DNA from: Kineococcus sp. NBC_00420 | GTDB lineage: Bacteria; Actinomycetota; Actinomycetes; Actinomycetales; Kineococcaceae | Direction of reading: 5' to 3' | DNA length: 64,000 bases | NCBI RefSeq assembly: GCF_036021035.1 | Contig: NZ_CP107930.1 | Span: 1,426,001 to 1,490,000, forward strand | In this document: positions 47,975 to 55,697 of the stretch, one piece after another | Numbering within the stretch: the stretch's first letter is position 1 | How the letters are laid out: each line of letters begins with the position of its first letter | Made by a program: the position numbers and the translations under genes | The notes under the pieces: generated by a model | What the model was told of the DNA's origin: nothing | The model's input: only the letters and a program-made list of their open reading frames with translations | Database searches by the model: none

Positions 47975-49486
47975 GTGCGCACCGCTCGTCTCGCCCTCGA
48001 CCCCGCCTTCACCGTGGGTCCCGTCCCGCGGAGGCTGTTCGGCTCGTTCGTCGAGCACATGGGCCGCTGCGTCTACACCGGCATCTTCGAACCCGACCAC
48101 CCGAGCGCGGACGAGGACGGCCTGCGGACCGACGTGCTCGAACTCACCAAGGAGATCGGCCCGACCGTCGTCCGCTACCCCGGCGGGAACTTCGTCTCCG
48201 GTTTCGACTGGGAGGACTCCGTCGGCCCCCGCGAGGACCGTCCGCGCCGCATCGACCGCGCCTGGCGTTCCGTCGAGACCAACCAGTTCGGTCTCGCGGA
48301 GTTCGACGCCTGGGCCCGCAAGGTCGAGACCGAGACGATGATGGCGGTGAACCTCGGCACCCGTGGGCTGCAGGAGGCCTGCGACCTGCTGGAGTACGCG
48401 AACCTGAACTCCGGGACGAAGTTCGCGGACCTGCGCAAGGCGCACGGCAGCAAGGACCCCTTCGACATCAAGCTCTGGTGCCTCGGCAACGAGCTCGACG
48501 GTCCCTGGCAGACCGGCCACAAGACGGCCGCGGAGTACGGCCGGCTCGCCGCCGAGACCGGCATGGCGATGCGCTCGATCGACCCCGACATCGAACTCGT
48601 CGCCGTGGGTTCCTCCAGCCGTGCGATGCCGACGTTCGGCGAGTGGGAGCAGACCGTCCTGGAACTCTCCTACCACGCGGTCGACTACGTCTCGCTGCAC
48701 GCCTACTACCAGGAGCACGACGGCGACGCCGCCAGCTTCCTGGCCTCCGCGGTCGACATGGACCTCTTCATCGACCAGGTCGTCGCGACGGCGGACGCGG
48801 TGCGCGCCAAGGGCAAGCACTCCAAGCGCATCAACCTGAGCTTCGACGAGTGGAACGTCTGGTACCAGTCGAAGCCCCACCACGCCGAGGGTGTCGAACC
48901 CTGGGACGTCGCCCCGCGCGTCATCGAGGACGAGTACTCGATCACCGACGCCGTCGTCGTCGGAACCCTGCTGAACTCCCTCCTCCGCCACTCCGACCGC
49001 GTGCACATCGGCGCGCAGGCGCAGCTCGTGAACGTCATCGGCCTGCTGCGCAGCGAACCCGGCAAGGAGGCGTGGAAGCAGTCCATCGCCCACCCCTTCG
49101 AGCAGATGCGCCGCCTCGCGACGGGCAACGTGCTTCAGGTCGTCACGACCAGCGAGAAGTACGAGACCGACAAGTTCGGCGACGTCGACGTCGTGGACGC
49201 CGCGGCGACCTACGACGACGAGTTCCTCACGCTGTTCCTGGCCAACCGCGACCAGACCGAACCAGCCTCGGTCGAGGTCCCGCTGCGGGGGTTCGACGTG
49301 GACCGCCTCGTGTCGGCGAAGGTCCTCGCGGCCACCGAGGGGCAGGACCGCCACACCACCAACCTCGAGGGCGACCACCAGGCCGTCGGTCTGCGCACCC
49401 TCGACGAGGTCACCGTGACCGCCGAGCAGGCGACGATCGTGCTGCCCCCGCTGTCCTGGGCCGTCGTCCAGCTCCGCAAGGGCTGA
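47975..49486 (+). CDS. abfA: GH51 alpha-L-arabinofuranosidase
   Basis: 503 residues. RRLFGSFVEHMGRCVYTGIF opens the (beta/alpha)8 barrel; RYPGGNFVSGFDWED is a family block. The acid/base is E173 in WCLGNELDGPWQ and the nucleophile E292 in SFDEWNVWY. A C-terminal beta domain follows. There is no signal peptide, so it acts inside the cell on imported arabino-oligosaccharides. GTG 47975 has AGGAGA 6 bases upstream. A LacI repressor is encoded divergently. Confidence 0.94.
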   Translation: MRTARLALDPAFTVGPVPRRLFGSFVEHMGRCVYTGIFEPDHPSADEDGLRTDVLELTKEIGPTVVRYPGGNFVSGFDWEDSVGPREDRPRRIDRAWRSVETNQFGLAEFDAWARKVETETMMAVNLGTRGLQEACDLLEYANLNSGTKFADLRKAHGSKDPFDIKLWCLGNELDGPWQTGHKTAAEYGRLAAETGMAMRSIDPDIELVAVGSSSRAMPTFGEWEQTVLELSYHAVDYVSLHAYYQEHDGDAASFLASAVDMDLFIDQVVATADAVRAKGKHSKRINLSFDEWNVWYQSKPHHAEGVEPWDVAPRVIEDEYSITDAVVVGTLLNSLLRHSDRVHIGAQAQLVNVIGLLRSEPGKEAWKQSIAHPFEQMRRLATGNVLQVVTTSEKYETDKFGDVDVVDAAATYDDEFLTLFLANRDQTEPASVEVPLRGFDVDRLVSAKVLAATEGQDRHTTNLEGDHQAVGLRTLDEVTVTAEQATIVLPPLSWAVVQLRKG

Positions 49487-49487
49487 C

Positions 49488-49850
49488 CTACAGCTCGTCC
49501 AACCGCAGGCGCAGCAGTTCGCTGAGTTCCACGGACTCGCCGTCGCGGGCGCCGCGACCGACCTGCAGGGGCGGTTCCGAGGGGCTGATCACGACCCCCC
49601 GGAACCGTCCGGCCAGGCTCGGCGCCACGTCGAGGACGTAGTACTCCCCCGCGGGCCCGACCGCGAGGGAACCGTTGGCGCGCAGGTACCACCCCACGAG
49701 GTCGGTCCGGTACCGCGCCGAGCCGGCGCGGGCCCGCAGCGCCTCCGGTGCGATCCCCCGACGGCGCAGTTCGCCGACGAAGTCGCGCAGCAGCTCCTGC
49801 GCCCGGACGGTCTCGGCCGCCCGGGCGCGCTCCCACCACTCCGCCGTCAC
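49488..49850 (-). CDS. Hypothetical protein, partner of the downstream-strand nuclease gene
   Basis: 120 residues from GTG 49850. The N-terminal half is helical and charged (ELLRDFVGELRRRGIAPEAL). The C-terminal half has beta-type segments (VGWYLRANGSLAVGPAGEYY, FRGVVISPSEPPLQVG). No family is recognised. It starts 7 bases after the stop of the DNA/RNA nuclease gene, on the same strand, so the pair is surely one transcript. A nuclease inhibitor or accessory role is possible but only inferred from position. Confidence 0.65.
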   Translation of the reverse strand: MTAEWWERARAAETVRAQELLRDFVGELRRRGIAPEALRARAGSARYRTDLVGWYLRANGSLAVGPAGEYYVLDVAPSLAGRFRGVVISPSEPPLQVGRGARDGESVELSELLRLRLDEL

Positions 49851-49857
49851 CCGGCCA

Positions 49858-50766
49858 CTACAGCAGCAGGTCCGCGGCCCGGCCAACGGGGCGCCAGAGC
49901 GGGACCTCGCCCTCGGCGCTGGAGACCGGGACCAGCCCCGGCATCCGGTCCGCCGCGACGAGCGGCCCGAAGTCGAGCCGGGTGAGGTCGGTGACGTCCG
50001 CGACGGGAACCTGGAACGTCCGGAACCCGCCCAGTTCGGGGACCTCCCGGGAACGCGGCGACCCGACGATCTCCTCCACCAGCGGGGTCTGGTCGAGGAC
50101 GAAACCGGCGCTGGCGAGCACCGACACCTCCTCGGAGGGGTCGAGGTCGAGGGGTTGCGGCAGCAGGTACGCCGCGATCTTGTAGAAGCGACGCGGGATC
50201 CGCACACCGCGGTACTCGGGGTCGTCGTCCGCGAACACCGGTCCGCTCACCACGACGAGGCGCTGGTCCCACTGCCTGGCGTAGGCCAGGACGTGGTCCT
50301 CCAGCCCGAGCCACAGCTCCAGCGACTGGTTGAACGTCGAGGCCTGCGGGGCCGCGTTGGCGTAGGAGAACGTGTCGGCGTTGGCCCGCACCGCGTCGAC
50401 CCCCCAGCCGGGGTCGCGGCGGCGCACCAGGTGTCCGCGGTCGAAGTCGTTGCGCGCGTAGAGCTCGGCACCGGCCTGGTCGTCGGGGCCCAGCCGCGGG
50501 TCGAGGAACCACTGGTCCCCCGACCGTTCGACGTCCACCAGGGAGGCGCCGTCGACGGCGACGACCGTCGCGGCCGCGAGGCGCCGGTCCGGCCGCTGCA
50601 CGATGGAGAAGTGCGTGTACGGCAGGACGACGACCTCGGCCCCGTCGAGGGGTTCGGGCAACGGGACCAGCGGACCAGGCGCCAGGAACCGGGGGTCGAA
50701 CCCCGCCCGGCCGAGAAGTTGCAGTCCCTGCGCCGTCTGCGTCTCGCTCATCCTCCGAGGGTGCAC
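49858..50766 (-). CDS. DNA/RNA non-specific endonuclease (NUC1 family)
   Basis: 302 residues from GTG 50766, which has GGAGG 4 bases upstream; ATG 50751 is a second choice but has no spacing. ARNDFDRGHLVRRRDPGWG contains the DRGH catalytic histidine motif of the beta-beta-alpha metal fold, and FSYANAAPQASTFNQ supplies the metal-binding Asn. The rest of the barrel (LVVVSGPVFADDD, FYKIAAYLL) is intact. No signal peptide is visible, unlike most secreted NUC1 nucleases. Confidence 0.85.
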   Translation of the reverse strand: MHPRRMSETQTAQGLQLLGRAGFDPRFLAPGPLVPLPEPLDGAEVVVLPYTHFSIVQRPDRRLAAATVVAVDGASLVDVERSGDQWFLDPRLGPDDQAGAELYARNDFDRGHLVRRRDPGWGVDAVRANADTFSYANAAPQASTFNQSLELWLGLEDHVLAYARQWDQRLVVVSGPVFADDDPEYRGVRIPRRFYKIAAYLLPQPLDLDPSEEVSVLASAGFVLDQTPLVEEIVGSPRSREVPELGGFRTFQVPVADVTDLTRLDFGPLVAADRMPGLVPVSSAEGEVPLWRPVGRAADLLL

Positions 50767-50810
50767 CCGACCTCCGACACGAGGGCCGTCCTGCGGGTGA
50801 CGGGAGGGTG

Positions 50811-51572
50811 TCAGCTCAACGCACGGTCCGCGAACACGTCCGCCGCCCGGGCCAGGAAGTCGGCCGTGCCCGGTCCGGCGGCGTCGTAGGCCGCGCGGAA
50901 CCGCCCATCCTCGACGTACATCCGCACCAACCCGCGGTACGCGGCCGCGTCGGGGGTCCAGAACACCGAGACCCAGGCGCGGTGGCGCCGCACGAGGTCC
51001 TGGACGGCCGGGGCACCCGGATCCTCCCCCACGGCGGCGGCCAGGCCGGCGGCGATCGCCTCGTGCTCGCGCTAGTGCTCCGCGCGGCCCTGCGGCCCGA
51101 GCTCGGACCACGTCCGGCCGGCGTCGTCGTGGGCGAGGCGCCCCCAGCGCTCGACGACCTCCTCCTCGTACCGTCCTGCGTCGAAACCGTCGAACATCCG
51201 AGACACCTCGATCTCCTTCCCGTCGGCCCCGTCGCCACCCTGGGACAACGTGGTGCGCACGCTCGTGGTGAGCCGGGCGATCCGGTCCGCCTGCTCCTCC
51301 AGCAGGGCGAGGTGCGTCCGCAGGGCGGCGACCTCGTCGACCCGGGCCTCGAGGACGTCGGCGATGGCCGCCAGGCCCAGACCCAGCTCGCGCAGCAGCA
51401 GGATCCGCTGCAACCGGCGCAGGGCGACGGCGTCGTAGTAGCGGTAGCCGTTGGCCCCGGTGCGGCTGGGGGTCAGCAGTCCGACGTCGTCGTAGTGGCG
51501 CAGGGTGCGGGCCGTCGCTCCCGTGGCCGTGGCGACCTCGTGGATCGTCCACTCCCGTGTTCTCGCGTGCAC
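50811..51572 (-). pseudogene. MerR/TipAS regulator interrupted by an in-frame amber codon
   Basis: One frame runs from GTG 51572 to the stop at 50811 except for a TAG at 51072-51074. The first part (166 residues) has the MerR helix-turn-helix WTIHEVATATGATARTLRHY, the wing RTGANGYRYYD and the dimer helix. The part after the TAG has the conserved end of a TipAS drug-binding domain (FWTPDAAAYRGLVRMYVEDG). Intact TipAL proteins are about 250 residues, the length found when the TAG is read through. The truncated product would keep DNA binding but lose the ligand pocket end. Confidence 0.8.
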
Positions 51573-51578
51573 GGGACG

Positions 51579-51609
51579 ACGGTAGGAGTTGACGCCACGA
51601 CAACTGCAA
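51579..51609 (-). promoter_or_regulatory. MerR-type promoter with 19-bp spacer and internal dyad
   Basis: On the minus strand TTGCAG (51604-51609) and TACCGT (51579-51584) are separated by 19 bases, the long spacer that MerR activators require. AGTTG and CAACT (51587-51591, 51601-51605) form a dyad centred in the spacer. Transcription would start near 51572, at the GTG itself, giving a leaderless mRNA. Confidence 0.5.
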
Positions 51610-51694
51610 GCCCGGGACTCAAGGGATCGCCGTCTCGTGACGACACGAACGCTCAGTGGACAGGAACGTCCAGGCCGACGGAGGAGGATTTCTC

Positions 51695-52279
51695 GTGCGT
51701 GTCACGCGGGCTGTCGTGCTGCTCCCGGTCCCTGCGGGCGACCTGCCTGCGCTGGATGCCTGCCTGGAGCACCTGGCGGCCGCGGCCGACGAGGCCTCCG
51801 CGGCCGGCATCCCCACGACCCTCGTGCTCGCGACGTCCTGCGACGCCCCTGCGTTGGCCCCGCTCCTCGGCGACTGGGGCCCGTTGGTCGACCTGCTGGA
51901 CGACGTGGAGCTGACCGTCGACCACCACCCCGACGACACGCGCTCCCGCGGGGAACTGCGCGAGCTGACGGCCCACACCCTGGCCGCCCTCGTCGTGGAC
52001 CCGGCAGAGGTCGTCGTCCTCACCACCACCTGCGACGTCGGCGTGAGCGTCGGGTGGATCACCGAGCACGTCCGTCACCACCGGGCGGGCGCGAAGGCCA
52101 GCACCGGTCCGGTCCGCGGGTCCGAGGGTCCGCACGAACCGGGCGCCAACCTCGCCGTCCGGGCGGACCTGCTGTCCACCGGCGCGCTCGCGCCCGACGG
52201 CTGGCGGCAGGTCCACCTCGTCCACGCGGTGACCCCTGTCGTGGCGACCCCGCAGGTCATCCTCCGGGCGTTTCCCTGA
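51695..52279 (+). CDS. Degenerate family 2 glycosyltransferase-like protein
   Basis: 194 residues from GTG 51695, with GAGGAGGA a few bases upstream. The first strand (RAVVLLPVPAGDLPALDACL) and HEPGANLAVRADLLSTGAL resemble GT2-like proteins that read TTDADS and HEGANLGVRA at these positions. Here the DXD segment reads LTTTCDVGVSVGW, so the metal motif is lost, and the chain is shorter than usual. It may be inactive or a fold reuse. Its end overlaps the convergent PadR gene by 23 bases. Confidence 0.55.
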   Translation: MRVTRAVVLLPVPAGDLPALDACLEHLAAAADEASAAGIPTTLVLATSCDAPALAPLLGDWGPLVDLLDDVELTVDHHPDDTRSRGELRELTAHTLAALVVDPAEVVVLTTTCDVGVSVGWITEHVRHHRAGAKASTGPVRGSEGPHEPGANLAVRADLLSTGALAPDGWRQVHLVHAVTPVVATPQVILRAFP

Positions 52280-52919
52280 GGTCCTCGGCGAGGATCCCCA
52301 GCAGTTCCCGGCGCGCCTTCTCGAGCACGTCGCCGGCCCGCTGGAGGTCGCCGGGACGACCGGACAGCGCGATCTGCTGGTAGGTCATCGCGATCGAGCC
52401 GAGCTGCCTGCGCACCTGGTGCGCGCGCTCCCGGTCGGGTCCGCCGTCGAGGTTCTCCCACGGCGGCGGGGTCTCGGAGTACTCCTGCTCGACGTAGGCG
52501 CGACCCTCGTCGGTCAGGGTGAACTGCTTGGCGTCCGCGGGGTCCGCCGCGACGAGCCCCTCGTCCTGCAACTGCTGCAGGATCGGGTAGACCGACCCCG
52601 GGCTCGGCTTCCACTCACCGTCGCTGCGGCGGGTGACCTCCCCGATGATGCGGTAGCCGTTGCTCGGCCCCTCGGCCAGGAGCACGAGGACCGCGGCCCG
52701 CACGTCACCGCGCGGGCGACGGCCGCCACCCCGGCCGAACCCCCCGAAACCGCGTCCGGGGCCCCGCCCCTCGAACATCTCGCCGAACGCGGCGAACCCG
52801 GGGCCGAAACCCCGTCCGGGTCCGCCGAACGGGCCGCCACCGCCGGGGTGGTGCCCCCGGCCGTCCTGACGTCCTTCCCACGCGCCGCCCCACGGGCCGG
52901 CGAATCGGTTGCCTCTCAT
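52257..52919 (-). CDS. PadR family regulator with Gly/Phe/Arg-rich N-terminus
   Basis: 220 residues. About 70 N-terminal residues are low-complexity (GGPGRGFGPGFAAFGEMFEG, FGGFGRGGGRRPRG). The PadR winged helix follows: DVRAAVLVLLAEGPSNGYRI, then KPSPGSVYPILQQLQDEGLV and the wing FTLTDEGRAYVEQ. A C-terminal helical dimer domain ends the chain. ATG 52919 has GGAGG 7 bases upstream. A CGATATATCG palindrome lies upstream, suggesting autoregulation. Confidence 0.88.
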   Translation of the reverse strand: MRGNRFAGPWGGAWEGRQDGRGHHPGGGGPFGGPGRGFGPGFAAFGEMFEGRGPGRGFGGFGRGGGRRPRGDVRAAVLVLLAEGPSNGYRIIGEVTRRSDGEWKPSPGSVYPILQQLQDEGLVAADPADAKQFTLTDEGRAYVEQEYSETPPPWENLDGGPDRERAHQVRRQLGSIAMTYQQIALSGRPGDLQRAGDVLEKARRELLGILAEDLRETPGG

Positions 52920-52969
52920 GTCTGCACCTCCGGGTCATCGCGCAGCCTCGTGCTGTCGCGATGCCTCAA

Positions 52970-52979
52970 CGATATATCG
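52970..52979. promoter_or_regulatory. Likely PadR operator
   Basis: CGATATATCG is a perfect 10-bp palindrome 51 bases upstream of the PadR start, in an A/T-rich island rare in this DNA. The related TATCGCTAT follows it. TATATCG-type sites are usual before actinobacterial PadR genes. Confidence 0.5.
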
Positions 52980-53008
52980 CTATGGCTCGGAAGTGAAGAG
53001 GTGAGTGG

Positions 53009-53398
53009 TCAGGAGTCCAGGGACTGGATCTGCAGCAGGTTCCCGCACGTGTCGTCGAGCACCGCCGTGGTGACCGGACCCATCACCGTCGCCGGCTGGG
53101 TGAAGACGACCCCGAGGGCGGCGAGGCGCTCGGCCTCCGCGGCGGCGTCCTCGACGACGAAGGCCGCGCTCGGGATGCCGTCGGCCACGAGCCCCTCGGT
53201 GTAGGCGATGGCGACGGGATGCTCCCGCGGCTCGAGGACCAGCTCGACGCCGTCCGGGTCCTCGGGTGAGACCACGGTCAGCCAGCGGTGCTCGCCGAGC
53301 GGCACGTCGACCTTCTTCACGAAGCCGAGCACCTCCGTGTAGAAGGCCAGGGCCTTGTCCTGGTCGTCGACGAACACGCTCGTGTACGCGATCCTCAT
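53009..53398 (-). CDS. VOC family (glyoxalase/bleomycin resistance-type) protein
   Basis: 129 residues. YTSVFVDDQDKALAFYTEVL is the first beta-alpha unit, WLTVVSPEDPDGVELVLEP the strand with a metal-ligand-type Glu, and TTAVLDDTCGNLLQIQSL the end. Such dimers act as dioxygenases, epimerases or resistance proteins. Its ATG overlaps the ArsR gene stop (ATGA), so the regulator and this gene form one operon. The substrate is unknown. Confidence 0.85.
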   Translation of the reverse strand: MRIAYTSVFVDDQDKALAFYTEVLGFVKKVDVPLGEHRWLTVVSPEDPDGVELVLEPREHPVAIAYTEGLVADGIPSAAFVVEDAAAEAERLAALGVVFTQPATVMGPVTTAVLDDTCGNLLQIQSLDS

Positions 53399-53688
53399 GC
53401 TGGTCGCCACCTCTCCTCGATCTCGGTCAGGAACCTGCGCAGTGGAGACGGGTCCAGGTCCAGGAACGTGTAGCGCCCCTCCCGGCGGAGCACGACGAGC
53501 CCGACCCCCTCGAGGACCGCGAGGTGCTGCGAGACGGCCTGGCGGGTCGAACCCGAGCCGTGCCGTTCGATCAGGCGCACCCGCAGCTCGAAGAGGGTCT
53601 GACCGCTGCGCCGGGTCAGCTCGTCGAGGATCGCGCGCCGGGTCGGATCCGCCAGCGCCTTGAACACGTCGTCCACACGTCCTGACAT
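53395..53688 (-). CDS. ArsR family transcriptional regulator
   Basis: 97 residues from ATG 53688 (GTG 53700 is an in-frame alternative). VFKALADPTRRAILDELTRR and the recognition helix STRQAVSQHLAVLEGVGLVV, then the wing RREGRYTFLDLDP, are typical of the SmtB/ArsR winged helix. No metal-binding cysteines are present, so it probably responds to something other than metals. A perfect dyad overlaps its start region. Confidence 0.88.
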   Translation of the reverse strand: MSGRVDDVFKALADPTRRAILDELTRRSGQTLFELRVRLIERHGSGSTRQAVSQHLAVLEGVGLVVLRREGRYTFLDLDPSPLRRFLTEIEERWRPA

Positions 53689-53689
53689 T

Positions 53690-53707
53690 GGCAAGTTCAC
53701 ACTTGCC
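53690..53707. promoter_or_regulatory. ArsR operator candidate
   Basis: GGCAAGT (53690-53696) and ACTTGCC (53701-53707) form a perfect 7-bp inverted repeat with a 4-base spacer, touching the ArsR start codon. This suggests autorepression. Confidence 0.55.
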
Positions 53708-53740
53708 TGTCAAGGGAGCGGCGGCGGTGCTAGCGTGTGA

Positions 53741-53753
53741 GCAAGCGCTTTCC
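53741..53753. promoter_or_regulatory. LacI-family-type operator before the acyltransferase fusion gene
   Basis: GCAAGCGCTTTCC has a perfect AAGCGCTT core and lies 20 bases before the GTG at 53773. Its minus strand begins GGAAAGCGC, the same half-site as at 4419-4432. Confidence 0.45.
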
Positions 53754-53772
53754 AGTGACGGGAGGACGACCG

Positions 53773-55395
53773 GTGAGCAGGTTCGACGTCGAACCCTGGG
53801 GATTCCGCCGCGAGGCGACCGCGGCCGAGCGGGAGGAGCAGCAGGCCTTCCACGACGAGCACCCGAAGTGGTCGCTCGGCGTCGACACGTTCGTCAGCCG
53901 GCTGGCCGCCGTCGAGACCGACTCCCTGGTCCTGGGCGACCGTTCCTACGTCGCGGCGAACGCCTACCTCAGCCACGACGTCCGCTTCGGCGCCGACTGC
54001 ACCGTGAACGTCTTCGCCGTGGTCCGCGGCGACGTGCGCTGCGGGGACGGTGTCCGCATCGGGGCCCACACGTCGATCCTCGGGTTCAACCACGGCATCG
54101 AACCCGGGACGCCGGTGTTCCGGCAGCCGCTGAGTTCGCGCGGGATCGTCATCGGCGACGACGTCTGGATCGGGTCGAACGTCGTCGTGCTCGACGGCGT
54201 CCACGTCGGGGACCACGCCGTCCTCGCCGCGGGCGCGGTCGTCACCCGGGACGTCGCCGCCGGGGCGATCGTCGGCGGGAACCCGGCCCGTCGGATCCGC
54301 TGGCGGGTTCCGCCGGCCGGGGCAGGCGACGACCTGGCGACCGCGCTCGGGCAGTTCGAGGAACGGGCCCGGTCCCAGGCCGGCGACGTCCTGGCGAGGT
54401 GCTGGAACCCGTCGCTACCCGGTGGCCAGTTCACCGACTCCCCCGGCGCCGGCCCCACCGTCCGCGCCCAGGCCGACGCCCTCGAGATCGCCGCCTACCT
54501 GCTCGACGACGCCCCGCCGCAACTCCCCCGCGACGAGCAGTTGGCCCGGCTCACGGCGCTCCAGGACCCGGAGACGGGGTTGGTGCCGTTGTTCGGCGCC
54601 GACGGCCTCCCCGTCCCGGGAACCCCGGACGCCGGCGACGGCAACGTGCTCTACCACGCACTCTCCGTGGGCTACGCCCTCGACGTGTTCGGTGAGCGGT
54701 TCTCGCGCCCGATCGGGTACTTCGCCCGGATGACCGCACCAGAACTCCTGGAGAACCTCGACGGCCTCCCGTGGGACGGCCGGGCGTGGGGTTCCGGGGC
54801 CTGGGTGGACGCGGCGGGGACCGCGTTCCGCTGGAACCTGGCCCGCGGGGAGCGCGGGGTCCCCGGAACCCTGGAGGCGCTCTTCGGCTGGCTCACGGCG
54901 CGCGCCGCGCCCGGTACCGGCATGTGGGGGACCCCCGCCCCGGGCGAGGGGGTGCTGCAGGTCGTCAACGGTTTCTACCGCGCGAGCCGCGGGACCTTCG
55001 CCCAGTTCGGGGTTCCGCTCCCCCACCCCGAACGCGTCGTCGACACCGTCCTGACCCACCTCGGCGACCAGAGGCTGTTCGCCCCCGAACGCCGCAACGC
55101 CTGCAACGTCCTCGACGTGGCGCACCCCCTCTGGCTCGCCGGCAAGCAGACCCACCACCGCCGCGAGGAGGTGGTCACGGCCGCCCGGGGGCTGCTCGCC
55201 GACGCGCTGCGCACCTGGCAGGACGGCAGGGGTTTCTCGTTCCTGGTCGGCCGCGAACCGGGCCTGCAGGGGACCGAGATGTGGCTGGCCATCGTGTGGT
55301 TGCTGGCCGACCTCGCCGGCTGTTCCGACGTCCTGCGCTACCGCCCCCGCGGCGTGCACCGCCCCGAAGCGGCGATCTCCGCCGTCCCGCGCTGA
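53773..55395 (+). CDS. Hexapeptide acyltransferase fused to an uncharacterised helical domain
   Basis: 540 residues. Residues about 50-190 form a left-handed beta helix of the maltose-acetyltransferase type ([20 protein letters not shown] with its catalytic-type His, [33 protein letters not shown]). The remaining 340 residues are predicted mostly helical, with [15 protein letters not shown] and [19 protein letters not shown], reminiscent of alpha/alpha-toroid proteins. GTG 53773 has GGAGGA 6 bases upstream. It could O-acetylate a sugar or glycan held by the second domain. The substrate is unknown. Confidence 0.7.
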   Translation: MSRFDVEPWGFRREATAAEREEQQAFHDEHPKWSLGVDTFVSRLAAVETDSLVLGDRSYVAANAYLSHDVRFGADCTVNVFAVVRGDVRCGDGVRIGAHTSILGFNHGIEPGTPVFRQPLSSRGIVIGDDVWIGSNVVVLDGVHVGDHAVLAAGAVVTRDVAAGAIVGGNPARRIRWRVPPAGAGDDLATALGQFEERARSQAGDVLARCWNPSLPGGQFTDSPGAGPTVRAQADALEIAAYLLDDAPPQLPRDEQLARLTALQDPETGLVPLFGADGLPVPGTPDAGDGNVLYHALSVGYALDVFGERFSRPIGYFARMTAPELLENLDGLPWDGRAWGSGAWVDAAGTAFRWNLARGERGVPGTLEALFGWLTARAAPGTGMWGTPAPGEGVLQVVNGFYRASRGTFAQFGVPLPHPERVVDTVLTHLGDQRLFAPERRNACNVLDVAHPLWLAGKQTHHRREEVVTAARGLLADALRTWQDGRGFSFLVGREPGLQGTEMWLAIVWLLADLAGCSDVLRYRPRGVHRPEAAISAVPR

Positions 55396-55409
55396 TCCGA
55401 CCGTCGAGG

Positions 55410-55455
55410 GGAACGTTCCGCGGCTCGGGAGGCCGCACGAGCCGCGGAACGTTCC
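55410..55455. terminator. Perfect 18-bp stem-loop
   Basis: GGAACGTTCCGCGGCTCG (55410-55427) and its exact complement (55438-55455) enclose a 10-base loop, 14 bases after the acyltransferase fusion stop. There is no U-tract. Confidence 0.7.
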
Positions 55456-55479
55456 ACTTCCCGGCGGTAGCCTGACGAC

Positions 55480-55671
55480 ATGCCCTCCCCCAGCGGACGC
55501 CGCCGTCTGCCTCTCTGGGTCTGGGCGGTCCTCGCGTTCGCCGCGTACTACGCCTTCGCCGCCTTCGCCGGCTACTACCGCTGGCCGTGGTGGGTGCGGG
55601 GCGTCGGGCTCGCGGCGTGCATCGCCGGGTTCGCCCTCCTCGCCCGGCACCGCCGGAGCCGTTCGGACTGA
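55480..55671 (+). CDS. Small two-helix membrane protein
   Basis: 63 residues from ATG 55480. A basic start (SGRRRLP) is followed by LWVWAVLAFAAYYAFAAFAG and, after an aromatic turn (YYRWPWW), a second helix (VRGVGLAACIAGFALLA) and a basic end. The frame has strong third-position G/C bias. No family is recognised. It lies alone between a terminator and a convergent aldolase gene. Confidence 0.6.
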   Translation: MPSPSGRRRLPLWVWAVLAFAAYYAFAAFAGYYRWPWWVRGVGLAACIAGFALLARHRRSRSD

Positions 55672-55697
55672 CCCGGGGACGCGGTGCGGGCCCCCCG

